DNA from: Streptomyces sp. HUAS YS2
GTDB lineage: Bacteria; Actinomycetota; Actinomycetes; Streptomycetales; Streptomycetaceae
Reading direction: 5' to 3'
NCBI RefSeq assembly: GCF_033343995.1
Contig: NZ_CP137573.1
Location: forward strand, 6,667,001 to 6,731,000
DNA length: 64,000 nt
Shown here: piece by piece, positions 16,119-23,919 of the stretch
How positions within the stretch are numbered: the first letter of the stretch is position 1
How the letters are laid out: every line of letters begins with the position of its first letter
Translations under genes and position numbers: made by a program
Notes under the pieces: model-generated
What the model saw: only the letters and a program-made list of their open reading frames with translations
What the model was told of the DNA's origin: nothing
Database searches by the model: none

Positions 16119-16883
16119 TCAGCTCCACGCGCCCCGAGCGGTCAGGACGTCGCGCAGCGTCTCCAGATGATCGGTCATGATGCCATCCACTCCCAGGTCG
16201 AGGAGAGAGTTCATCCGCTCCGGATCATTGATCGTCCACACGTGGACCTGGACCCCGCGCGCGTGCGCCGCCCGGACGAAGCGCCGGTCCACCACCCGGA
16301 TCCCGCCCTGGCTCTCCGGAACCTGCGCCGCCACCACGCCCGCGCGCAGCGCCGCCGGCACGCCGAACGACCGCAGCCGCAGGCCGACGACCCCGCGCAC
16401 GCCGTACGAGGTGGCGAGCCGCGGCCCCGCCAGGCGCTGCGCCCGGGCCACCCGGCCCTCGTCGAAGGAGCCCACGCAGACCCGGTCCCAGGCGCCGGTC
16501 CGGCGGATCAGGTCGACCAGCGGCTCCAGCGAGGACTCCGCCTTCAGGTCCACGTTCCAGCGGGCCTCGGGGAACTCGTCGAGCAGGTCCTCGAAGAGCG
16601 GCAGTGGCTCCTTGCCCGCCACCCGCGCCTCGCGCACCGCACTCCACGGCAGGTCCCGGATCCGGCCGGCGGTGTCCGTGACCCGGTCCAGCGTCGTGTC
16701 GTGGAAGGCCACCAGCACGCCGTCGGACGTGGTGTGCACATCGGTCTCGAAGTAGCGGTAGCCCGTCGAGGCGGCGCGCCGGAACGCGGCCGCGGTGTTC
16801 TCCAGGCCGTCCGCCGTACCGCCTCGGTGGGCGAACGGAATCGGGGCCGGGTGGTCCAGGTAGGGGTGTCGTACGCGAGTCAC
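16119..16883 (-). CDS. Glycerophosphodiester phosphodiesterase
   Basis: A 254-residue single-domain GDPD TIM barrel. The catalytic motifs are FAHRGG (His), ENTAAAF (Glu), YFETDVHTTSDGVLVAFHD (metal Glu/Asp and the second catalytic His) and WNVDLKAE. VHVWTINDPERMNSLLDLGVDGIMTDHL closes the barrel. No signal peptide, so it is cytoplasmic. Family knowledge: hydrolyses glycerophosphodiesters from phospholipid turnover to glycerol-3-phosphate and an alcohol. The GTG start at 16883 overlaps the stop of the YczE-like gene (GTGA), which implies translational coupling. Confidence 0.94.
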   Translation of the reverse strand: MTRVRHPYLDHPAPIPFAHRGGTADGLENTAAAFRRAASTGYRYFETDVHTTSDGVLVAFHDTTLDRVTDTAGRIRDLPWSAVREARVAGKEPLPLFEDLLDEFPEARWNVDLKAESSLEPLVDLIRRTGAWDRVCVGSFDEGRVARAQRLAGPRLATSYGVRGVVGLRLRSFGVPAALRAGVVAAQVPESQGGIRVVDRRFVRAAHARGVQVHVWTINDPERMNSLLDLGVDGIMTDHLETLRDVLTARGAWS

Positions 16884-17548
16884 GCACGCAGTATGGCCTG
16901 CTCCGGTGTCCCCGAGGCGACGACCGTGCTGACGGCGCCCTCCTGCGGGACGGCGAAGAAGCGGAGGAAGAACTGCGCCAGCGGGCCGATGCTCAGCGCG
17001 TACAGCACCGTGCCGACGCCCAGCGAGCCGCCGAGCAGGAAGCCGGTGGCCACCACGGCCACCTCGATGGCGGTGCGGACCAGCCGGATCGAACGGCCGG
17101 TGAGCCGGTGCAGACCGGTCATCAGGCCGTCGCGCGGGCCGGGGCCGAAGCGGGCGGCGATGTAGAGGCCGGTGGCGAGGCCGTTGAGCACGACACCCAG
17201 GACCATCAGGCCGATCCGCCAGGCCAGGTCGTGGGCGTCCGGGACGAGCGCGAGGGTGCCGTCCATCGCGATGCCGATCACGAAGACGTTGGAGACCGTG
17301 CCGAGCCCCGGCTTCTGCCGGATCGGGATCCACAGCAGCAGCACGATCGCGCCGACGATGATCGACACGACTCCGATGGTCAGTCCGGTCCGCTCCGCGA
17401 GACCCTGATGGAGGACGCCCCAGGGCTCCAGGCCGAGCCCGCCGCGCACGAGCAGCGCCGAGCTCACCCCGTACAGCGCCAGCCCCACGTAGAGCTGGGT
17501 GAGGCGGCGGGTCAGGTGCCGGCCGCGGAGGCCGGAGGCGATGGACAT
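16880..17548 (-). CDS. YczE/YitT-family five-span membrane protein
   Basis: A 222-residue integral membrane protein with five hydrophobic segments. The YczE signatures are GVSSALLVRGGLGLEPWGVLHQGLAERTGLTIG and GPGPRDGLMTGLHRLTGRSIRLVRTAIEV, and it has a LLGGSLGVGTVLYALSIGPLAQ stretch. The transported or sensed ligand is unknown. It is divergent from a MocR-type regulator at 17652. A YczE gene divergent from a MocR gene is a recurring arrangement in actinobacteria, so it is the probable regulatory target. The ATG at 17548 has AGGGGGG upstream. Confidence 0.9.
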   Translation of the reverse strand: MSIASGLRGRHLTRRLTQLYVGLALYGVSSALLVRGGLGLEPWGVLHQGLAERTGLTIGVVSIIVGAIVLLLWIPIRQKPGLGTVSNVFVIGIAMDGTLALVPDAHDLAWRIGLMVLGVVLNGLATGLYIAARFGPGPRDGLMTGLHRLTGRSIRLVRTAIEVAVVATGFLLGGSLGVGTVLYALSIGPLAQFFLRFFAVPQEGAVSTVVASGTPEQAILRA

Positions 17549-17573
17549 GGAAGTACCCCCCTGTCTGGTGGAT

Positions 17574-17646
17574 GTGGACTGACACATGACACTCTGTGGC
17601 GGGGGAGTGGACCCCAACCATGGCCAATTCGAGGAAGGTGGACTGA
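17574..17646. promoter_or_regulatory. GTGGAC direct repeats in the YczE-MocR divergon
   Basis: GTGGACT, GTGGACC and GTGGACT occur at 17574, 17607 and 17638, spaced 33 and 31 bp (three helical turns). The first and last are identical nonamers (GTGGACTGA). MocR proteins typically bind direct repeats in such divergent promoters, so these are the candidate sites. Confidence 0.55.
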
Positions 17647-17651
17647 ATTCC

Positions 17652-19151
17652 ATGGCTGACTGGACTTCAGCAGTGGGTGCGGCGCAGCTGGCCCGCCAGC
17701 TCTCGGCGCAGCAGCCCCGGCCCGCGGGCCCCGGGGCCCGCAAGCCGCCCGCCTACCGCGCGCTGGCCGACGGCATCCGGCTGCTCGTCCTGGAGGGCCG
17801 GGTCCCGGTCGCCGCCCGGCTGCCCGCCGAGCGGGAACTCGCGCTCGCGCTCACCGTGAGCAGGACGACGGTCGCCGCGGCGTACGAGGCGCTGCGCGCG
17901 GAGGGCTTCCTCGAGTCCCGGCGCGGCGCCGGCAGCTGGACCGCCGTCCCGGCCGGCAACCCGCTGCCCGCGCGCGGGCTCGAACCCCTGCCGCCGGAGT
18001 CGCTCGGCTCCATGATCGACCTCGGCTGCGCGGCGCTGCCCGCGCCGGAGCCGTGGCTCACCCGAAGCGTCCAGGGTGCCCTGGAGGAACTGCCTCCGTA
18101 CGCGCACACCCACGGCGACTACCCGGCGGGCCTGCCCGTGCTCCGGCAGATGATCGCCGACCGCTACACCGAGCGCGGCATCCCGACCATGCCCGAACAG
18201 ATCATGGTGACGACCGGCGCGATGGGCGCCATCGACGCGATCTGCCACCTCTTCGCCGGGCGCGGCGAGCGGATCGCCGTCGAGTCGCCGTCGTACGCGA
18301 ACATCCTCCAGCTCATGCGCGAGGCCGGCGCCCGGCTGGTCCCCGTGGCCATGGCGGAGGGCCTCCGCGGCTGGGACCTCGGCCGCTGGAGGCAGGTGCT
18401 GCGGGACGCGGCGCCGCGCCTCGCGTACGTCGTCGCCGACTTCCACAACCCGACCGGCGCGCTCGCCGACGAGGACCAGCGGCGGCAGCTCGTCGACGCG
18501 GCCCGCTCGGCCGGGACGGTCCTCGTCGTCGACGAGACGATGACCGAGCTGTACCTGGACGACGACATCGTGATGCCACGGCCGGTCTGCGCGTTCGACC
18601 CGGCCGGGGCGACGGTGCTGACGGTCGGCTCCGCGAGCAAGGCCTTCTGGGCCGGGATGCGGATCGGATGGGTGCGGGCCGCGCCCGACGTCATCCGCTC
18701 GCTCGTCGCGGCGCGCGCCTACGCGGACCTGGGCACCCCGGTCCTGGAGCAGCTGGGCGTGCACTGGCTGATGCGGACCGGCGGCTGGGAGCAGGCGGTC
18801 TCGATCCGCCGCGCCCAGGCCAGGGAGAACCGCGACGCGCTGGTGGCGGCGGTGCGGGCGGAGCTGCCGGACTGGGAGTTCCAGGTCCCGAAGGGCGGCC
18901 TGACGTTGTGGGTCCGCACCGGCGGCCTGTCCGGCTCGCGGCTCGCCGAGGTCGGCGAGCGGGTCGGTGTCCGGGTGCCGTCCGGCCCGCGCTTCGGCGT
19001 CGACGGCGCGTTCGAGGGCTATGTCCGGCTCCCCTTCACGGTCGGCGGCCCGGTCGCCGAGGAGGCCGCCGCCCGCCTCGCCGCCGCCGCCCGCCTGGTC
19101 GCCTCCGGCGCGGCGACGGGCGCGGAACCACCGCGGACGTTCGTGGCCTGA
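17652..19151 (+). CDS. MocR/PdxR-like transcriptional regulator (GntR winged helix + aminotransferase domain)
   Basis: A 499-residue chimera. Residues 30-105 form a GntR winged helix (AYRALADGIRLLVLEGRVPVAARLPAERELALALTVSRTTVAAAYEALRAEGFLESR). Residues 125-490 form a class-I aminotransferase domain: YPAGLPVLRQMI, TTGAMGAIDAICHLFAGRGERIAVESPSYANILQ, DFHNPTG and GSASKAFWAGMRIGW with the PLP-binding Lys. Family knowledge: MocR proteins use bound PLP as a sensor and do not act as transaminases. PdxR regulates vitamin B6 synthesis, but no pdxST genes are adjacent here. The divergent YczE gene is therefore the likelier target. The ATG at 17652 starts at M-A-D-W-T-S; an earlier in-frame ATG at 17586 would add residues without homology. 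Confidence 0.92.
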   Translation: MADWTSAVGAAQLARQLSAQQPRPAGPGARKPPAYRALADGIRLLVLEGRVPVAARLPAERELALALTVSRTTVAAAYEALRAEGFLESRRGAGSWTAVPAGNPLPARGLEPLPPESLGSMIDLGCAALPAPEPWLTRSVQGALEELPPYAHTHGDYPAGLPVLRQMIADRYTERGIPTMPEQIMVTTGAMGAIDAICHLFAGRGERIAVESPSYANILQLMREAGARLVPVAMAEGLRGWDLGRWRQVLRDAAPRLAYVVADFHNPTGALADEDQRRQLVDAARSAGTVLVVDETMTELYLDDDIVMPRPVCAFDPAGATVLTVGSASKAFWAGMRIGWVRAAPDVIRSLVAARAYADLGTPVLEQLGVHWLMRTGGWEQAVSIRRAQARENRDALVAAVRAELPDWEFQVPKGGLTLWVRTGGLSGSRLAEVGERVGVRVPSGPRFGVDGAFEGYVRLPFTVGGPVAEEAAARLAAAARLVASGAATGAEPPRTFVA

Positions 19152-19180
19152 CGCGCGGCGGCATCGGCCACCTGACGTGG

Positions 19181-19224
19181 AACGGCCCGTACATGGCGCG
19201 CTCGCGCGCCGCGTACGGGCCGTT
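19181..19224. terminator. Bidirectional terminator between the MocR gene and sffA
   Basis: AACGGCCCGTAC (19181-19192) pairs perfectly with 19213-19224 and contains an inner GGCGCG/CGCGCC stem. It lies between two convergent genes and is followed by a short T run. Confidence 0.88.
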
Positions 19225-19241
19225 CTTTCGGGCTCTGCCGG

Positions 19242-20843
19242 TCAGGTCTCCGCCGTGACCGCCGCGTGCTGCTGCGTCGACTCCGTGTCCGGCTCCGAGA
19301 GCAGGTCCTGGTCCGGGACCGGGTCCGGCGCGAGCGCGCTGGCGCGCGGCGGCAGCAGGGACGTGACCGCCTGGCGGTGCGCGGCCGGGGCCGCGTCGTC
19401 GTACGGGTCGGGCGTCGCCGGGACCTGGAGGCGCAACACCGGGGCCGTGCCCAGGCGGGCGTAGCCGCGGCCCGGGGGGACGTCCGGCGTCGGCGTGGTG
19501 TGCGGCTCCGTGCCGAGGACCGACGCGGTCTGCGCCGGGGACGCCGGACCGAGCACGACCCGGGCCCGGGTGTGGCTCCGTACCGCCTCGCCGACCGCGT
19601 CCACGCTGTCGAACTGTTCCGCCACCACCACGGTGACCTGCGCCGCCCGGCCGTGCCGCAGCGGCACCTGGAGCAGGGTCTGCGGGTCGGTGCGGTCGTC
19701 CGCCGCCGCGAGGTGGGTGAGGACGCTCGGCCGGTCGAGCAGGAGCCACAGCGGCCGCTTGGTGTCCTCGGGGGCGGGCAGGCCCGCCTGCCGGGCGCGG
19801 TTCGCCGCGATCAGCCGCCGCTCGGTCTCCTGCGCCGCCCATTCCAGGCTCGCCAGAGCTCCGGACAGCCCGCACTCCACCGCGAGCACCCCGGCCCGTC
19901 CGGCCAGGCACGCGTACTCGCCGGTGCCGGCCCCCTCCACGATCAGCACGTCGCCGTGCGGCAGGGCCTGCAGCGCGATCGAGCGGAGCAACGAGCTGAC
20001 GCCGCTGCCGGGCTGGCCGACGACCAGCAGGTGCGGCTCGGTGGAACGCGGCCCGGTGCGCCAGACCACCGCCGGCGCGTCCTCCTCGCCCTCCGCGGTG
20101 ACGACCGGAACGGTCCGCTGCACCGTGTCCGCGTCGGTGAAGCCGAGCACCGTCTCGCCGGGCGCGGTCACGAACCGCTGCGCCGCGATCGCGGTCGGCA
20201 GGGGCGCCAGAACGGTCATGACGAGCTGGTTGCCCTCCTCGTCCCAGTCGAACCGGTACTCCCGGCCACGCCCGGACTTGGCGTGCAGCAGCTGTTCGAT
20301 CCGGGCCCGGGACGCGGCCTCGCCGTCGGTGAAGTACGCCGGGTACTTGATCCGCAGCCGGGTCAGCCGGCCGTCGTCGTCGAAGGTGTGGTCGCCGAAC
20401 GCGCTGCTCCATTCGCCGCCGTGGGCGAAGAGCGGCGCGGGGTCGTCGGGTACCGAGAAGTACGGCACGAGCGCCTCGTACAGGCCCTGCAGTCGGGCCA
20501 GTTCGGCCTCGTCGGGGCCCGTCTTGACGACGGGCCGTTCACGCCCCTTCCACGCGGCCGCGCCCATCACCCCGACGAGCGCCAGCAGGGGCCCGTACGG
20601 GACGAGTGCGACGACCAGGACGCAGGCCGCGACCAGGAACAGCGTGGGACCGCGTCGTTCCTTGGGGGTCGCGGCCCACTTGGCGCGCGCGGTCGCGGCC
20701 AGCCTCCGTAGACCACGGGTGATCGTGATCAGCGGATGGAGCACGTCGGTGGCGCTGTCGGCGGCCGTGCGAGCGATCTCTCGACTGCGAGCGATCCGGT
20801 CGCTGCCGCTGGTCAGAATGCGGGGGAGTGGTCGCCGGGCCAC
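19242..20843 (-). CDS. sffA: SffA, FtsK/SpoIIIE-like protein of the sporulation septum
   Basis: A 533-residue protein. Residues 1-60 are basic and cytoplasmic, and about 66-98 form a hydrophobic hairpin anchoring it to the membrane. The rest is an FtsK-like cytoplasmic domain: HLLVVGQPGSGVSSLLRSIALQAL where the P-loop lies, PLWLLLDRPSVLTHLA where Walker B would lie, then VTVVVAEQFDSVDAV. The P-loop lacks the invariant Lys (GSGVSS), so ATP hydrolysis is doubtful. Known biology: SmeA recruits SffA to sporulation septa in S. coelicolor, affecting septation and chromosome segregation. The GTG at 20843 has AGGAG six bases upstream. It follows smeA by 43 bp as an operon. Confidence 0.88.
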   Translation of the reverse strand: MARRPLPRILTSGSDRIARSREIARTAADSATDVLHPLITITRGLRRLAATARAKWAATPKERRGPTLFLVAACVLVVALVPYGPLLALVGVMGAAAWKGRERPVVKTGPDEAELARLQGLYEALVPYFSVPDDPAPLFAHGGEWSSAFGDHTFDDDGRLTRLRIKYPAYFTDGEAASRARIEQLLHAKSGRGREYRFDWDEEGNQLVMTVLAPLPTAIAAQRFVTAPGETVLGFTDADTVQRTVPVVTAEGEEDAPAVVWRTGPRSTEPHLLVVGQPGSGVSSLLRSIALQALPHGDVLIVEGAGTGEYACLAGRAGVLAVECGLSGALASLEWAAQETERRLIAANRARQAGLPAPEDTKRPLWLLLDRPSVLTHLAAADDRTDPQTLLQVPLRHGRAAQVTVVVAEQFDSVDAVGEAVRSHTRARVVLGPASPAQTASVLGTEPHTTPTPDVPPGRGYARLGTAPVLRLQVPATPDPYDDAAPAAHRQAVTSLLPPRASALAPDPVPDQDLLSEPDTESTQQHAAVTAET

Positions 20844-20886
20844 GTCGTACTCCTGGAGTTGTGGAAGGGGCTGTGGGGCGTCGGCG

Positions 20887-21081
20887 TCAGAACTTGATGC
20901 CGCCCAGGAGGCTGGCCAGGCTCTGGCCGCCCGCGGTGATGCTCGGTGCGATCGCCGTGCCGGCCAGGTAGAAGCCGAACAGCGCGCAGACGAAGGCGTG
21001 GGATGCCTTGAGTCCGTCCTTCTTGAAGAACAGGAAGCAGATGATTCCGAGCAGCACCACACCTGAGATGGACAGGATCAT
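20887..21081 (-). CDS. smeA: SmeA, small sporulation membrane protein
   Basis: A 64-residue membrane protein: MILSISGVVLLGIICFLFF spans the membrane, then a basic KKDGLKASHAF turn and a second segment (VCALFGFYLAGTAIAP), ending in a Gly/Ser-rich tail. Length, topology and position immediately before the FtsK-like gene match SmeA of S. coelicolor, a developmentally regulated protein that localises SffA to division septa. AGGAG precedes the ATG by a good distance. Upstream is a 7-7-7 inverted repeat (21167-21187) that could be part of its developmental control. Confidence 0.88.
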   Translation of the reverse strand: MILSISGVVLLGIICFLFFKKDGLKASHAFVCALFGFYLAGTAIAPSITAGGQSLASLLGGIKF

Positions 21082-21166
21082 TTGGGGTTCTCCTGGTTGA
21101 GGGGACAGTCACCATGAGTCCTTCCAGGTTCACAGGAAGTATTGATGCGATAAAAGGTGCAAACGG

Positions 21167-21187
21167 GTGAAATGAGGGCGATTTCAC
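21167..21187. promoter_or_regulatory. GTGAAAT-N7-ATTTCAC inverted repeat upstream of smeA
   Basis: Perfect 7-bp arms at 21167-21173 and 21181-21187 with a 7-bp spacer, 86 bp upstream of the smeA start. AT-rich arms in a GC-rich genome make chance less likely. It may be an operator for the developmental smeA-sffA promoter. Confidence 0.45.
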
Positions 21188-21380
21188 TTGACCGGCGGAC
21201 GTGAGGGCGTTCCCCGGGTGGCGAAAGCCCCGGGGTGCGGTAGGAGGGCCGGTCGTCGCACCGCCCGCGGGTGATCTTTGCCGTGGACGCGCCCCCTCAT
21301 GTCGTGTGACGGGCAGTACCCTGTCGATTCACTCGTACGGCTGCGGTTGCCGTGCGCGGCCGGCAAGGAGGCGGAACACG

Positions 21381-21773
21381 ATGAGCGAGACCCCGGACCC
21401 CGAGGTCGTCGAGCTGGCGACCAAGGTCTTCGACCTCGCGCGCACCGGCGACGCCGACACCCTCGCCGCGTACGTCGACGCGGGCGTCCCCGCGAACCTC
21501 ACCAACGACCGGGGCGACTCCCTCGTGATGCTCGCCGCCTACCACGGCCACGCTGACGCCGTCGCGGCCCTGCTCGCCCGGGGCGCCGACGCCGACCGGG
21601 CCAACGACCGTGGTCAGACCCCGCTCGCCGGTGCGGTCTTCAAGGGCGAGGACGCCGTCGTCCGCGCGCTGCTCGCCGGCGGGGCGAATCCGGAAGCCGG
21701 GACTCCGTCCGCCGTCGACACGGCCCGCATGTTCGGCAAGGCCGAGCTCCTGGAACTGTTCGGAGCCCGGTGA
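21381..21773 (+). CDS. Ankyrin-repeat protein
   Basis: A 130-residue all-helical protein. After a short acidic lead, three ankyrin repeats are visible: GDADTLAAYVDAGVPANLTNDRGDSLVMLAAYHGHADAVAALLARGADADRANDRGQTPLAGAVFKGEDAVVRALLAGGANPEAG. The repeats show the typical TPL/LAxxxGHxxxVxxLLxxGA pattern. Ankyrin repeats mediate protein binding; the partner is unknown. AAGGAGG sits nine bases before the ATG at 21381. It is divergent from smeA and followed by a HEAT-repeat gene. Confidence 0.9.
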   Translation: MSETPDPEVVELATKVFDLARTGDADTLAAYVDAGVPANLTNDRGDSLVMLAAYHGHADAVAALLARGADADRANDRGQTPLAGAVFKGEDAVVRALLAGGANPEAGTPSAVDTARMFGKAELLELFGAR

Positions 21774-21809
21774 ACGGGTACTGAACAGCAGGTGAGAGCG
21801 GTGCCGTAA

Positions 21810-21944
21810 ATGTGGTCGACGTCCGGAAACGGCTGGGTCATCATGACGGCAAGCCCACAGGGGGCCACCGACGAGAGGCAGCGGAAGATGGTCATCACCA
21901 AGCGACGGACGACGAGCGGCTCGACATGTTGCCGCGCGGCCTAG
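21810..21944 (+). CDS. Possible small peptide gene (44 codons) ending ...STCCRAA
   Basis: An open frame from ATG 21810 to TAG 21944 between the ankyrin and HEAT genes. Third positions are G or C in 38 of 44 codons, close to real genes here. The tail is MVITKRRTTSGSTCCRAA, with Thr/Ser residues followed by a Cys pair. A second possible start (ATG 21888, with GAGAGG upstream) would give just that 18-residue tail. No strong ribosome-binding site supports 21810. It may be a genuine unannotated peptide or chance; I do not recognise a family. Confidence 0.3.
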   Translation: MWSTSGNGWVIMTASPQGATDERQRKMVITKRRTTSGSTCCRAA

Positions 21945-22004
21945 GCGATCACCCCTGTCCGGTTTTCCCCGGTTGCGTCGACAGCTTGATGTGAGGCATT
22001 TTCC

Positions 22005-23420
22005 ATGTTCGATCCAGTCATAGCGCCGAGCGGCACACTGCTCGGCCTGTTGCAGAGGGGCCGCGGCGACGGCACCCTCCACGCGCTCGCCGCGCCACGT
22101 GCCGAGGCGCTGGCCGCCCTCAACCACTGCGTGCTGCACGACCCGCGTCAGGACTGGCGGGTCGAGAACCGCTCCCTCTACTACGCCCGCCTCTACCTGG
22201 ACCTGCACGGCGGTCTCGACGAGATCGAGGCGCACCTGTTCGGGGCCGAGGACCACTTCGACACCGAGGACTCCAGGACCGGGCTCGCGCTCGCCGTCCT
22301 GGGACACCTCGCCGCCTACGGCCGCCGGGACGCCCTCCTCCTGCTCCGGCGCTACGCGGCGACGGGGTCGAACTGGGCCTGGGCGCTCGACGAACTCGCC
22401 CTGCGCGACGACGACGCCGGCCTGCGCGCGCTCGCCCTGCCCGTCCTCGGCCGCTTCCCGGCCGGACCGGAGGGCGACGCCGAGCTGGCGAGCGCCGTCC
22501 GCGACGCCTTCGAGCCCCGGCCCTGGCGGCTGTGGGCCGAGGACCAGCGGGACGTCGTCGGCGCCCGCGTGCGCGCCGCGCAGGAACAGGGGTCGTTCGA
22601 CCGCTGGACCCGCCAGATGCGGCCGACCGGGCCCCGCCCCGGCTGGAGCGTCCAGGCCGTCTTCGACTGGGCCCAGCAGGGCCTGGAGCGCGGTTCGGTG
22701 CTGCACGGGCCCGCCGCCCGCTGCCTCACCGCCGTCGCAGGGCCCGACGACCGGCCCGCCATCGTCGAAGCCGCCCGCAGCGGACCCGACGGGGCGCGCT
22801 GCGCCGCCCTGCACTACCTGGCCGAGGCCCGTGACCCTGCCGTGCTCGACCTGATCGAGGCCGCGACGACCGACCCCTCCCGGATCGTCGCGGAAGCCGC
22901 CGTCAGTGCCTTCGAGCGGATGTGCGGCGAGGCCGCCGTCGACCGCGCCCGCGGCTGGGTGCACCGTCCTGACGCGCTCGGCGCGTCGGCCGCCGCCGTA
23001 CTCGCCGACCGCGGCGCGGCGCACGACGCCCCGCTCGTGCTCGGCGCCCTGCGCCAGACCGTCCGCTCCGACGGCCCCGACGCGACCGCCCTGTACGCGC
23101 TCGTCGACGGCGCCGGCCGGCTCGGAATCGCCTGCGCCGCGCCCGTCCTGCGCCACGTCTACCGCGAGACCTCCTCGTCCGAGCTGCGCGGCCGCACCGC
23201 CCGCGCGCTCGCCGCGACCGACCCCACGTACGCGACCGGTTTCGCCGTCGAGTGCCTCTGGGACTGCGAGGAGACGACCCGCGAGATCGCGGCCCAGCAC
23301 GCGGAGACCGGGGACGTCCGGGTCGCCGAACGATTGCGCCGACTGGCCGCCGACCCGGCCGAGGAGGCCGAGGTCCAGGACGCGATCCACAACCGGATCG
23401 GCCCGGATCTGCAGGTCTGA
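22005..23420 (+). CDS. HEAT-repeat protein
   Basis: A 471-residue helical-repeat protein with no signal peptide. Repeats of about 30-40 residues in the C-terminal half contain DPAVLDLIEAATTDPSRIVAEAAVSAFERM, APVLRHVYRETSSSELRGRTARALAATDP and similar, typical of HEAT/PBS-lyase-type repeats. The N-terminal 200 residues are also helical but less regular. Such proteins are scaffolds; no partner is evident. The ATG at 22005 has GAGGC some ten bases upstream, a weak site. The gene is followed by a 500-bp low-complexity spacer. Confidence 0.85.
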   Translation: MFDPVIAPSGTLLGLLQRGRGDGTLHALAAPRAEALAALNHCVLHDPRQDWRVENRSLYYARLYLDLHGGLDEIEAHLFGAEDHFDTEDSRTGLALAVLGHLAAYGRRDALLLLRRYAATGSNWAWALDELALRDDDAGLRALALPVLGRFPAGPEGDAELASAVRDAFEPRPWRLWAEDQRDVVGARVRAAQEQGSFDRWTRQMRPTGPRPGWSVQAVFDWAQQGLERGSVLHGPAARCLTAVAGPDDRPAIVEAARSGPDGARCAALHYLAEARDPAVLDLIEAATTDPSRIVAEAAVSAFERMCGEAAVDRARGWVHRPDALGASAAAVLADRGAAHDAPLVLGALRQTVRSDGPDATALYALVDGAGRLGIACAAPVLRHVYRETSSSELRGRTARALAATDPTYATGFAVECLWDCEETTREIAAQHAETGDVRVAERLRRLAADPAEEAEVQDAIHNRIGPDLQV

Positions 23421-23919
23421 CGGGACGAGGACCGGACAGGCCCGGCCCCGAGCCGCGACCGTCGCAGGTCGACCCGCTCGGGACCGGTTCGGAGGTCCGA
23501 GGTCCGAGTCCGACCGGACGGTCGCGACCGGTCCCGGGGCCGCCCGACCGGACCGGGACCAGGGCACTCGCAGGCCCGACCGGCTCGGTCGGCGCCCCGG
23601 CTTCCGATCGGCGACCGGCCGACCGCCGGCCGATCGGCCCGGGACCGGTAGCACCGCCGGGCCGGGGCCCCGGCCCGGCGCGCGGGTGGTGTCGCCCGGC
23701 GCGGTCGTAGCCCGCCGCGCGGGCCCCGCCCGGTGCCCGGCGGAGCACGCGCAGCGCCGTGGCTCCGGGCCGTCGGCGTGCGGCGCGAAGCCGCTTACGT
23801 GGAGAGGCCCCGGCCCGCCCTCGCCCCCGCGCAAGGGCGGGGGAAACGCTCATGGGACGTTCGGCGGGCGGAAAGATCCACGTTGAAGGGGGAACCCCGG
23901 GCCCGACGACAACACGGGT
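23421..23919. other. 499-bp GC-rich low-complexity spacer with repeated GACCGG
   Basis: No gene is supportable. From about 23432 to 23650 the hexamer GACCGG and close variants recur eight or more times. A short tandem (GGTCCGA twice, near 23490-23503) and several CCGG-rich inverted repeats (GGCCGGGGCCCCGGCC-like, near 23655-23680) are present. It could be folded RNA, a terminator field for the HEAT gene, or decayed sequence. Confidence 0.45.

Noticed and set aside
21297..23834. An 845-residue minus-strand frame opposite the ankyrin and HEAT genes
   Set aside because: Gly/Arg/Val-rich with no domains; codon bias supports the plus-strand genes.
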